A stretch of 64,000 bases of DNA from G963663315 sp965214205 (GTDB lineage Bacteria; Pseudomonadota; Gammaproteobacteria; Arenicellales; Poriferihabitantaceae), in NCBI GenBank assembly GCA_965214205.1, contig OZ243941.1:558001-622000 (forward strand), in the 5' to 3' direction. The translations under genes were made by a program, and so were the position numbers. Shown here piece after piece: positions 36,261-43,653 of the stretch (the stretch's first letter is position 1; every line of letters starts with the position of its first letter). Under the pieces are notes generated by a model. It made no database searches, was not told the origin of the DNA, and saw nothing but the letters and a program-made list of their open reading frames with translations.

Positions 36261-36677
36261 CTATTTTGACGAAGTAGAAACCAGTACGCTGGTAAATTCG
36301 ATCAGATCGTCGGCATGTTTCCTGACCACATCCTCCACTCTCTTATAGTCAATATCCCGATACTGGTGGATGACGATATTCCTGAATCCCACCATGCTGA
36401 TCAATTTCTTTTCCAGGTCAGCGCTGATGATGTCCGCCTTTCTGAGAAGCGTGAAACTTTCAGCGCTTGCAGACGGCAGCCCCAGCTTTTCCAGACGAAT
36501 TACATGATTCGCCATATCAATACATTGTTCACAGGCTCTTTGTAAATTGATAACCACTGCATCCTGTTTATAAAAATCATCGCCGAAGGGCTTTCCCGAT
36601 GGCGTTGCATAATAATCCCGCGCCTGCTTTATACATCGCTCTACACTGGCCTTTTTCTGCAAGAGAATATCAGACAT
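36261..36677 (-). CDS. hepT: HepT-like toxin (DUF86, HEPN fold)
   Basis: A 138-residue all-helical protein. RNIVIHQY (Arg99, His104, Tyr106) is the Rx4HxY motif of HEPN ribonucleases, and Tyr106 is the residue type AMPylated by MntA antitoxins. It follows the nucleotidyltransferase gene with an eight-base overlap, the standard mntA-hepT layout. Confidence 0.9.
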   Translation of the reverse strand: MSDILLQKKASVERCIKQARDYYATPSGKPFGDDFYKQDAVVINLQRACEQCIDMANHVIRLEKLGLPSASAESFTLLRKADIISADLEKKLISMVGFRNIVIHQYRDIDYKRVEDVVRKHADDLIEFTSVLVSTSSK

Positions 36678-37107
36678 CGTAAAACCTCCCGGCGCTCAGA
36701 CCGCTCTCAACGATTTCCCGCCGCTCTTCATTCAGTTTCTGGTAAAAAGACAACGTCAACATTTCAAATTCATCCGCAGCATTCTCATCAGCACAGTAAA
36801 TGCGCCGGTCGGCGATGACCACTTCCTTGCACAGGATTACCGGAGCCGTGCGCAAATTGATCAAGTCAGTGCGTTCTACCCTTGCTGCCCGTGAAATCTC
36901 GCCCGAAAGGTCATCCCATGCTGAATGATCCACGTCGCGCGCCTGCTTGACCGGGAGAAGTACGGCAATATCCAGATCACTATCCGGTCGCTGATGCCCG
37001 GTGCCCCAGGTGCCATAGAGATAGATGGCTTCGGTGGCAGGGTAGGCGACACGTATAATATCAATAATATCCTGTGTCGATACGGGTATGTTGGGTCTGC
37101 CGGACAT
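36670..37107 (-). CDS. mntA: MntA-type nucleotidyltransferase antitoxin
   Basis: A 145-residue minimal nucleotidyltransferase. GTWGTGHQRPDSDLDIAVLLP (here the G-T/S loop at residues 32-35 and metal ligands Asp44 and Asp46) is the catalytic motif. These proteins neutralise HepT by adding AMP to its active-site tyrosine. The first gene of the pair, it has its own promoter in the 84-base gap toward rimK. Confidence 0.9.
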   Translation of the reverse strand: MSGRPNIPVSTQDIIDIIRVAYPATEAIYLYGTWGTGHQRPDSDLDIAVLLPVKQARDVDHSAWDDLSGEISRAARVERTDLINLRTAPVILCKEVVIADRRIYCADENAADEFEMLTLSFYQKLNEERREIVESGLSAGRFYDV

Positions 37108-37191
37108 GATTTATCTCGATACTTGTGAAAAAGACTATTTTACCGTGTTTTTCCAACCAGTCCCTTACCGGCGCCGTATCGTGTAGACCCC

Positions 37192-38130
37192 TTAAGCGGC
37201 GGACGTACGGACTGCCTTGCTGCGGTTACTGGCGCCTTTGGTCTGGGTGCGGCCGGGTCGGGCGTTCTTTTCGATAAATTCGATGATCTTTCCCGCCACA
37301 TCAATCCCGGTGGCCGTCTCGATGCCCTTGAGGCCGGGGGAGGAGTTGACTTCCATGACCACCGGCCCGTCATTTGAGCGCAGCAGATCAACGCCACAGA
37401 CGTTCAACCCGACCGCGTTGGCCGCTTTCAAGGCCGTTCTTCGCTCCTGTTGCGTGATTTTAATGGATTCGGCCGCACCGCCACGATGGAGGTTCGATCT
37501 GAACTCACCTTTCTCGCCGCGCCGAATCATTGCCGCCACGACCTTCTCTCCGACCACCAGGCAGCGAATATCTTCGCCGCCGGCCTCCTTTACGAACGTC
37601 TGCACCAGGATGTTCGTCTTCACCCCGCCGAAAGCCTGGATGATACTTTCCGCCGCCTTGGTGGTCTCGCCAAGAACCACGCCGATGCCCTGGGTTCCCT
37701 CCAGCAGCTTGATGACCACCGGCGCGCCGCCGGCGATTTTCAGCAATTCCCGGGCATCGGATGTGCGGTGGGCGAAGACTGTGACTGGCAGGCCGACGCC
37801 CTGGCGCGACAGCAATTGCATACTGCGCAGCTTGTCCCTGGAGCGGGAAATGCCGACCGACTCATTGACCGGATAGACACCCATCATTTCGAACTGGCGC
37901 AGCACCGCAGTGCCGAAAAAAGTCACGGAGGCGCCAATACGCGGGATGATCGCGTCATAGCCCTTGAGGGATTCACCCTGGTAGTGAATCTCCGGATCGT
38001 TGGACGCGATATCGATGTAGCAACGCAGATGGTCAATCACGTCAATATCATGACCGCGCGCCTGTGCCGCCTCGACCAGGCGCCTGTGGGAATAAAGTGC
38101 CGCATTACGGCACAGGAGGCCAATCTTCAT
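37192..38130 (-). CDS. rimK: ATP-grasp ligase RimK (ribosomal protein S6 glutamate ligase)
   Basis: A 312-residue ATP-grasp enzyme. MKIGLLCRNAALYSHRRLVEA begins the pre-ATP domain, the ATP-binding part includes PVVIKLLEGTQGIGVVLGET, and NEVNSSP-like VVMEVNSSPGLKGIE carries the Mg ligands. It adds glutamate residues to the C-terminus of S6. It overlaps the upstream RimB-like gene by four bases, as in Pseudomonas rim operons, suggesting joint tuning of ribosome modification. Confidence 0.92.
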   Translation of the reverse strand: MKIGLLCRNAALYSHRRLVEAAQARGHDIDVIDHLRCYIDIASNDPEIHYQGESLKGYDAIIPRIGASVTFFGTAVLRQFEMMGVYPVNESVGISRSRDKLRSMQLLSRQGVGLPVTVFAHRTSDARELLKIAGGAPVVIKLLEGTQGIGVVLGETTKAAESIIQAFGGVKTNILVQTFVKEAGGEDIRCLVVGEKVVAAMIRRGEKGEFRSNLHRGGAAESIKITQQERRTALKAANAVGLNVCGVDLLRSNDGPVVMEVNSSPGLKGIETATGIDVAGKIIEFIEKNARPGRTQTKGASNRSKAVRTSAA

Positions 38131-38657
38131 GTTTTTATCCTGGTTTTATGGGTTGGAATCGTTGAAATATCCGCACGGCTGCGGCCAGCGATGAACGAGC
38201 GGTTGGTGTCGATCAGGAATCGCCGCCGCAGCGCTTCCCGCCCCAGAAGCATGCGAAACCCCATGGAGTCCCGGTCAGTCAGGGACAGTTCGATCGGCCA
38301 GGTGGCGCCGCCAAGAGAAACCTCCACCTGGATGATGTAGCGAAGCTCACGATGACCGCTCGAACTGGTCACCAGACGCTGATCGAAAACCGCCGCGATA
38401 CAGGCAATCGCCGGTTGGCGAATGTGCTGTTCGGGATGAACAGTAAACGAAATATACGGAGCGCCCCGGTCGGTCACGGCCTGAATATCGGAGGCGTGCA
38501 GAGACGAGGTGCGTGCGCCGCTGTCGATTTTAGCCTTTATGCGGCCAACCTGCAGTGTGGGGATGGCGAGCCATTCGCGCCAACCGACAATCGGCAGACT
38601 CTTGACGGCGCGAGTGCGCCGCCCTGTCGTCAATTGTCGCTCCATAGATGAAACCAC
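38127..38657 (-). CDS. RimB-like retropepsin-type peptidase (RimK-associated)
   Basis: A 176-residue protein. GWREWLAIPTLQVGRIKAKIDSGARTSSL (core DSGA at residues 45-48) is the retropepsin-like active-site loop of the family long annotated as ATP-dependent zinc protease. LLGREALRRRFLIDT is the usual end of the fold. In Pseudomonas fluorescens RimB cuts glutamate tails added by RimK, and the four-base overlap with rimK supports that role here. The start is GTG at 38657; a second start five residues in is possible. Confidence 0.85.
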   Translation of the reverse strand: MVSSMERQLTTGRRTRAVKSLPIVGWREWLAIPTLQVGRIKAKIDSGARTSSLHASDIQAVTDRGAPYISFTVHPEQHIRQPAIACIAAVFDQRLVTSSSGHRELRYIIQVEVSLGGATWPIELSLTDRDSMGFRMLLGREALRRRFLIDTNRSFIAGRSRADISTIPTHKTRIKT

Positions 38658-38834
38658 CGCGCCTTGTTCGTCATTTTCAACTATAGCACAATTTTGCCGG
38701 GACGCCGTTTCTCATATCCCGCCTGAACCCCTCGGATTGTTGCCATCAACCTGAACCGGCAATATAATCGCGGGTAGGTCCTGATTTCAGGATTGGACTG
38801 TTTCCAGGTTATATCCCCGACAATAAACAACAGT

Positions 38835-39227
38835 GTGAAATTCGCGATTGTAATCAACGAAGGCCCTTACCAGCATCAGGCGTCGGATACCGCTTACCTC
38901 TTTACGAAGGCGGCGCTAACCGCCGGGCACGAGGTCGTCCGCGTGTTCTTCTATCATGATGGGGTCAACAACGGCACCCGCCTGACTACGCCGCCGCAGG
39001 ATGACCGCAACATAGTCGAGCGCTGGTCACAGTTGGCGAATGAGGCCGGCCTCGACCTGGTTGTCTGTGTGGCCGCGGCGCAAAGAAGGGGCATAGTCGA
39101 TGCGGATGAGGCGAAGAGAAACGGCAAGGACGCGGAAAATATCGCGGACGGGTTTCGTATATCCGGATTGGGGCAATTGATTGAGGCGGCCATCCAGGCG
39201 GACCGCCTGATGACGTTTGGTGACTGA
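38835..39227 (+). CDS. tusD: Sulfurtransferase TusD/DsrE
   Basis: A 130-residue DsrE-fold protein. KFAIVINEGPYQHQASDTAY and LVVCVAAAQRRG place the active-site cysteine at residue 78, the same number as in E. coli TusD. It forms the TusBCD (DsrEFH) complex that relays persulfide sulfur. The start is a GTG at 38835. tusC begins one base after the stop. In tRNA thiolation it acts between TusA and TusE; in sulfur oxidisers the same proteins feed cytoplasmic sulfur oxidation. No dsr or hdr genes are visible here. Confidence 0.92.
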   Translation: MKFAIVINEGPYQHQASDTAYLFTKAALTAGHEVVRVFFYHDGVNNGTRLTTPPQDDRNIVERWSQLANEAGLDLVVCVAAAQRRGIVDADEAKRNGKDAENIADGFRISGLGQLIEAAIQADRLMTFGD

Positions 39228-39228
39228 T

Positions 39229-39636
39229 ATGGGAGCCATCAGGAAATTCATGTACATCAACCGGTCGGCGCCGCACGGCTCTATCTATGCGCAGGAGGGC
39301 CTGGAAGTAGCGTTGATCGGAGCCGCGTTCGATCAGGATGTGTCCATGGCGTTCATCGACGATGGCGTGTTCCAGATAAAGAACGGGCAGGACACCTCGG
39401 CGACCGGCATGAAAAACTTTTCACCAGCCTGGCGGGCGTTGGGGGATTATGACATTACCCGATTGTATGTCGAAAAGGAATCGCTGGAAGCGCGGGGATT
39501 GAGCGCGGATGACCTGATGCCGTTGACCTGGGAGGATGAGGACGATGACTATATCGAGAAGCCCTCAATCCAGGTTGTGAGCAGTGATGAGCTGACGCAA
39601 ATCATTGCCGGGCAGGATGTCATCTTCAATTACTAG
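39229..39636 (+). CDS. tusC: Sulfur relay protein TusC/DsrF
   Basis: A 135-residue DsrE-like protein. FMYINRSAPHGSIYAQEGLE and ALIGAAFDQDVSMAFIDDGV are typical of TusC, and the C-terminus HEDIFxY-like GQDVIFNY is conserved. It has no active-site cysteine and is structural in the TusBCD hexamer. It is tightly spaced between tusD and tusB. Confidence 0.9.
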   Translation: MGAIRKFMYINRSAPHGSIYAQEGLEVALIGAAFDQDVSMAFIDDGVFQIKNGQDTSATGMKNFSPAWRALGDYDITRLYVEKESLEARGLSADDLMPLTWEDEDDDYIEKPSIQVVSSDELTQIIAGQDVIFNY

Positions 39637-39644
39637 AACGATCC

Positions 39645-39947
39645 ATGCTGCATACCGTCAACAAATCCCCGTTCGAGAAAAACAGCCTGAGAACCTGTTT
39701 GCGGCTGGCGCGGCCCGGAAGTGATATACTGTTGATTCAGGATGCCGTGTACGCGGCGCTGTCAGACACCGAATTCACCGCCGACATGATTGAGGCCGTC
39801 AGGCAGTATAACGTATACGCGCTTGAACCAGACCTGATGGCAAGAGGTCTGGGTCAAAGCGGCCTGATCGAAGGAGTGGAACCGGTCGGCTATGACCGGT
39901 TTGTCGAGCTTGCAGCCACGAACGATTCGGTACAATCCTGGCTGTAA
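39645..39947 (+). CDS. tusB: Sulfur relay protein TusB/DsrH
   Basis: A 100-residue protein. MLHTVNKSPFEKNSLRTCLR and ILLIQDAVYAAL match TusB/DsrH, and Cys18 is in the position expected in DsrH. The gene lies eight bases after tusC. It completes the tusDCB set. Confidence 0.9.
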   Translation: MLHTVNKSPFEKNSLRTCLRLARPGSDILLIQDAVYAALSDTEFTADMIEAVRQYNVYALEPDLMARGLGQSGLIEGVEPVGYDRFVELAATNDSVQSWL

Positions 39948-39985
39948 GTGTATTTAAACCGGAACCCGACAGGAGACTTCAGGAT

Positions 39986-40216
39986 ATGACTGATTTTGAT
40001 CAAGAGCTTGACGCTCGCGGACTTAGCTGCCCCCTACCCATATTGAGGGCAAAGAAAGCGCTGAACCGGCTTGAGTCCGGCCAGATTCTCAGAATTGTGG
40101 CGACCGACCCCGGCTCGGTCAAGGATTTTGAGGCTTTCGCGAACCAGACCGGGAATGAACTGCTGGATTCCTCAACCCAGGATCAGGAATTTCATTTCAG
40201 GCTGAAAAAGGGGTAA
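39986..40216 (+). CDS. tusA: Sulfur carrier TusA
   Basis: A 76-residue SirA/TusA protein. ELDARGLSCPLPILRAKKAL holds the persulfide cysteine (Cys15) in the CPLP motif. It accepts sulfur from desulfurases or rhodaneses and passes it to TusBCD. Its position directly after tusDCB suggests one operon. A GGAG site precedes the ATG. Confidence 0.92.
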   Translation: MTDFDQELDARGLSCPLPILRAKKALNRLESGQILRIVATDPGSVKDFEAFANQTGNELLDSSTQDQEFHFRLKKG

Positions 40217-40279
40217 CAGTTTCCACCGCAAACCACTTGCCAGGGACCGGCTCAAAGACAGGCTTGCCGGATTACAGGG

Positions 40280-41848
40280 TCACAGTTGATCGTATACGGT
40301 TTCCACTGCATGCAGGTACGGCACGTAGGCTTCCGCGAAATCCCAATCAACCGCGTCCCAGAACCGCTCTTCGAGCACTACTGAAACCTGCGAAAAATAA
40401 GCCATCAGTGACTCCAGGATTTCCCGGTTCGCCGGGTCCTGATTCCCTGCCTTGATCATGGCCGTGGCAATCAGCCCATTCATCTCCATCAGATACTCGA
40501 CATTCGAGTTGTCAACGCCAGGGTCCATGAATATCCCTTTTTCCGGATCATAAAATTCACCAATCGCGGAGCGTATGACCTTGTCAGCGACGGCGCGGTA
40601 ACGTGCATCCTGATAATGTCTGGCCGCCTCGGCGAACAGAATCGCGGCATGGGCGTAATCAGACAGGTCGCCCTGCGAGAACCACTGCTTGTTATCCAGC
40701 ATGAAGTAGCGGTTCATGCCTTCATCACTCATGATCATCCCGGCCAGAAAATCCACCGACTTTCTGGTTTTTTCCGTGACTGAGTCATCATCAATCAGTT
40801 GGTCAATGCCGATCATCTGGTACAACGTGGCAGCCAGCCGACCAGTGAAAACCTTATCCATCACTTTCGGCGCTCTGGCTTCCTTGCGATATTTCTCCGA
40901 TAGCAGATAATAGCTGGTATCCGCAACCTGAAAGCTCAGAAATACACCGGCTTCATCGTCATACAGAGTCGAGGTCAGGTAGTCCAATGTAGCTTTCGCA
41001 GCCTGTTCAAGCGTCTCGGAATGCTGTTCCTGACTCAGCCGGTACAGCAGCCGGACCGTGGCCGCGTTCAGGTCGGAAAATTTTTCATAATGCGGGATTT
41101 TCCAGTCCCGGGTCTCGGCGTAGCGAAAGAACCCGCCCTCAATCGGGTCATAGATATGGTTGACGGCCCGCTCCAGAGTCTTGCTGACCGATTCAACCGC
41201 CAGTCCCTTCGCGTCAGCATCGGTTTGCTCAAGCAGGTATAAAAAAGTGCGCGGCTGTATGCCTTTCTTTGCCTTGCCCAGACCAAATTCCTCCGGGTCG
41301 AAATTATCCAGCACATTTTCAGTGAAATAGCCCGGCAAATCTGCCAGCATCTGATGGTCAAGCCTGTCGGGAGGCTGGTACTCGATCCGACTGGACTCCA
41401 TACCCAGGGCATATTTTCCCACACCGGCCTCCGCCGCGACCTCCTGAATCACAGCCAGAAAAGCGTCCCCGTACAGGGTTCCGGTATATTTGTAGTAGAG
41501 CGTTCCATCCGGGTTCAGGAATACGGTGTAGGGCACTCCCGTTGCTTGATACTTTACGTAAGCGGACTGATGGATATCGACATCAATGAATACATTGACG
41601 AAATGTTGATTGAGAAAATCGGTAACATCCTTGCGTACCAGCGTATTTTCCGCAAACTCATGGCACCAGTAGCACCATTCGGCAGAGAACAATAAAAAGT
41701 AGGGCTTGTCCGCCGCTTTCGACTCGACTACGACACGGTCGGAATATTCCTTGAAGTCAACCAGTGACTCATGATGCTCATAACCCATGACCGGCCAGGC
41801 CGACCCCAACAGGAGCCATGCAGTTACCATCCAGCCTGCCCGCTTCAT
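40280..41848 (-). CDS. Periplasmic thioredoxin-fold (DUF255-type) protein
   Basis: A 522-residue protein with a signal peptide (AWLLLGSAWPVMG, residues 10-22). A thioredoxin domain with CYWC (Cys59/Cys62) in FSAEWCYWCHEF is followed by about 350 residues of alpha-helical, six-hairpin-like repeats with an atypical function. DUF255 proteins (YyaL type) are usually cytoplasmic; the export signal is notable. It is last in the sox-associated run, overlapping the SCO1 gene by four bases. It probably keeps a periplasmic thiol (SoxY, SCO1 or a cytochrome) reduced; this is inference. Confidence 0.75.
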   Translation of the reverse strand: MKRAGWMVTAWLLLGSAWPVMGYEHHESLVDFKEYSDRVVVESKAADKPYFLLFSAEWCYWCHEFAENTLVRKDVTDFLNQHFVNVFIDVDIHQSAYVKYQATGVPYTVFLNPDGTLYYKYTGTLYGDAFLAVIQEVAAEAGVGKYALGMESSRIEYQPPDRLDHQMLADLPGYFTENVLDNFDPEEFGLGKAKKGIQPRTFLYLLEQTDADAKGLAVESVSKTLERAVNHIYDPIEGGFFRYAETRDWKIPHYEKFSDLNAATVRLLYRLSQEQHSETLEQAAKATLDYLTSTLYDDEAGVFLSFQVADTSYYLLSEKYRKEARAPKVMDKVFTGRLAATLYQMIGIDQLIDDDSVTEKTRKSVDFLAGMIMSDEGMNRYFMLDNKQWFSQGDLSDYAHAAILFAEAARHYQDARYRAVADKVIRSAIGEFYDPEKGIFMDPGVDNSNVEYLMEMNGLIATAMIKAGNQDPANREILESLMAYFSQVSVVLEERFWDAVDWDFAEAYVPYLHAVETVYDQL

Positions 41849-42450
41849 TGCGCCTTGGCCTGATCAGACAACACGCCCTTTATCTTGCTCTTGATATCAT
41901 CAATAGTGGCCGGGAAACCGACTCGTATATCGAGAAGCTGGCCCTGTCGATCCACGAACAGGATATCAGGAGTATGGGAAATAGCGTAACCGAGCGCAGA
42001 GTCCTCATCCTCCCTGTGCTCATAGGCCGCGCCATAGTGTGCGACAAACCGTTTCAGCACCGGATGGTCGGCAGTCACGCCGATAATGTTTTCATGGAAA
42101 TAGCCGGTATATTTGTTCAGCAATTCCGGGGTATCCTTTTGTGGGTCCACACTGATGAACAGGGTGGCAATCTGATCCCGTTCTTCTGCACTCAGCCCCG
42201 ATAATGCTCTTGACACCGTGGACAGCGTCATCGGACAAACATCCGGACAAGAGGTGAAGCCGAAGAATAAAAGCACAATCTTGCCGTGCAATTGACTGAT
42301 GGTGACCGGGCCATCGAACGATTGCAGGACAAGTTCCTCGCCCCCATACATCTCGGCTCCTTCTTCATTTGTACTGCCATACGCAAACCCGGACATCAGG
42401 ATGAGCCAGAGCGCAACGACAGCAATAATCGGTTCAGCAACCCGTTTCAT
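41845..42450 (-). CDS. SCO1/SenC-family copper/thiol protein
   Basis: A 201-residue exported or membrane-anchored protein with a helix at residues 7-24. The thioredoxin-fold core contains TSCPDVCPMT (Cys68, Cys72) and a distal His159 in ISHTPDILF, the copper-binding set of SCO1. SCO1 proteins deliver copper to the CuA site of cytochrome oxidase or act as thiol reductants. Placed between the cytochrome c gene and the thioredoxin-like gene, it may serve redox maturation in this operon. Confidence 0.88.
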   Translation of the reverse strand: MKRVAEPIIAVVALWLILMSGFAYGSTNEEGAEMYGGEELVLQSFDGPVTISQLHGKIVLLFFGFTSCPDVCPMTLSTVSRALSGLSAEERDQIATLFISVDPQKDTPELLNKYTGYFHENIIGVTADHPVLKRFVAHYGAAYEHREDEDSALGYAISHTPDILFVDRQGQLLDIRVGFPATIDDIKSKIKGVLSDQAKAQ

Positions 42451-42547
42451 CAGGAATTTCAGTCATCAGGTCGTCCGGCGGAAGATCAGAATCCTCCGTA
42501 TGGCGCTGTGCGCTGACAATATACCGGGGGATGTCGAGTTCCACCGC

Positions 42548-43249
42548 TCAAGGTTTTTCCAGCGTTTTGATATAGTTGATCACATCCCAGCGCTGGCTCT
42601 CTGACAGGATTACGCCCCAGGGCGGCATTTCATTGCGGCCGTTGGTTATAAACCAGTACAGGTAACCATCGGCGGACTCGGGAGCGTTGTTCCAGACCCA
42701 CAACTGGCGCGGAAATGTGGTAATTCCATGCGCCGCCGGACCCTGACCGCCGCCATCCAGGCCATGGCAGGTGGTGCAATAGTTCTCGTACAGGTCTTTC
42801 CCTTGTGCAATGGATTCAGCGGTCGGCTGATTCGGATTGGCCACTGGAACAATGGCGGGAGGCGGTGGACCGAGCTTCGCCATCGCCGCAATTTCCTCGT
42901 CTGAGTATTCCGCATTATTGTTGGGCGGGCCGGTGTGCACCTGGAATTTGTGCCCGGCCGGGTCTTCGATACCGGAGATCGCGCTGGCGATGTCCTCGGC
43001 TGACACCTTGTCGGAATCAAACTCGACACTCAGGACCGGCCAGCCGGATTCGGTGTTTTTCAGGTTGAGGTCAACCACCCGGACTTCGAGCGCAGCCTCG
43101 AGTTCAGCAGTCAGGGCCTTGGGACTGGCGGGGGAAATCAGCCCCTCTATCTCGAACGTCTCGACTGAAACTTCAGCGTTCGCGGAGGCGCTGGCCAAAA
43201 GTGCGGCGAACAGCGCTACAAGCAGATTTGCAGGGGAAACTGTTTTCAT
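42548..43249 (-). CDS. Two-domain periplasmic cytochrome c (HMA-like N-domain)
   Basis: A 233-residue protein with a signal peptide (cleavage near ASANA, residue 25). Residues 27-105 form a beta-alpha-beta domain like heavy-metal-associated folds (LTAELEAALEVRVVDL, VEFDSDKVSAEDIASAISG) but without the CxxC metal motif. Residues 140-233 are a class I cytochrome c with CTTCH (Cys158, Cys161, His162) and axial Met208 in NEMPPWG. It sits right after soxZ, so it is the candidate electron acceptor for the Sox proteins. It is not recognisable as SoxX or SoxA. Confidence 0.82.
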   Translation of the reverse strand: MKTVSPANLLVALFAALLASASANAEVSVETFEIEGLISPASPKALTAELEAALEVRVVDLNLKNTESGWPVLSVEFDSDKVSAEDIASAISGIEDPAGHKFQVHTGPPNNNAEYSDEEIAAMAKLGPPPPAIVPVANPNQPTAESIAQGKDLYENYCTTCHGLDGGGQGPAAHGITTFPRQLWVWNNAPESADGYLYWFITNGRNEMPPWGVILSESQRWDVINYIKTLEKP

Positions 43250-43288
43250 GAAATTACCTGGTGTCTATCGTATCGGGTTATCTTGAAT

Positions 43289-43636
43289 TTATGAGAACTT
43301 TACGTCCTTGGAGGTTTCCCAACGCTCACCCGCATTGTCAACAAATACGACTCTGACCGGGGCCTCTTTGGTAGCCTTCAGCTTGAAGGCAAACAGCGGA
43401 CTGTCCGCAATCGCCGAGGTCATGCTGAACCTGCTGACCAGATCATCGCCGTAATAGACCAGCATGTTTCGCATGAAACTGACCGGCACGGCGCGGTTGA
43501 ACGCCGGCATCGTTTCGGTGTCGACCTGACCTAAGCCCGTGAATGAAGGGTGCTCAAACCGGACCTTGACCTTGAATATCTTGTCAGGAGTGATTTTCCT
43601 GTCGATTTTCATTCTGGGGGGTTTTATTTTTGCCAT
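43289..43636 (-). CDS. soxZ: Thiosulfate-oxidation carrier subunit SoxZ
   Basis: A 115-residue immunoglobulin-like protein without a signal peptide. FKVKVRFEHPSFTGLGQVD and the F/Y-rich AFNRAVPVSFMRNMLVYYG fit SoxZ, which pairs with SoxY and is co-exported with it. An AGGAGG site seven bases upstream fixes the ATG at 43636. It is located after soxB rather than next to soxY. Confidence 0.88.
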   Translation of the reverse strand: MAKIKPPRMKIDRKITPDKIFKVKVRFEHPSFTGLGQVDTETMPAFNRAVPVSFMRNMLVYYGDDLVSRFSMTSAIADSPLFAFKLKATKEAPVRVVFVDNAGERWETSKDVKFS

Positions 43637-43653
43637 GGGTTCCTCCTGTATTT

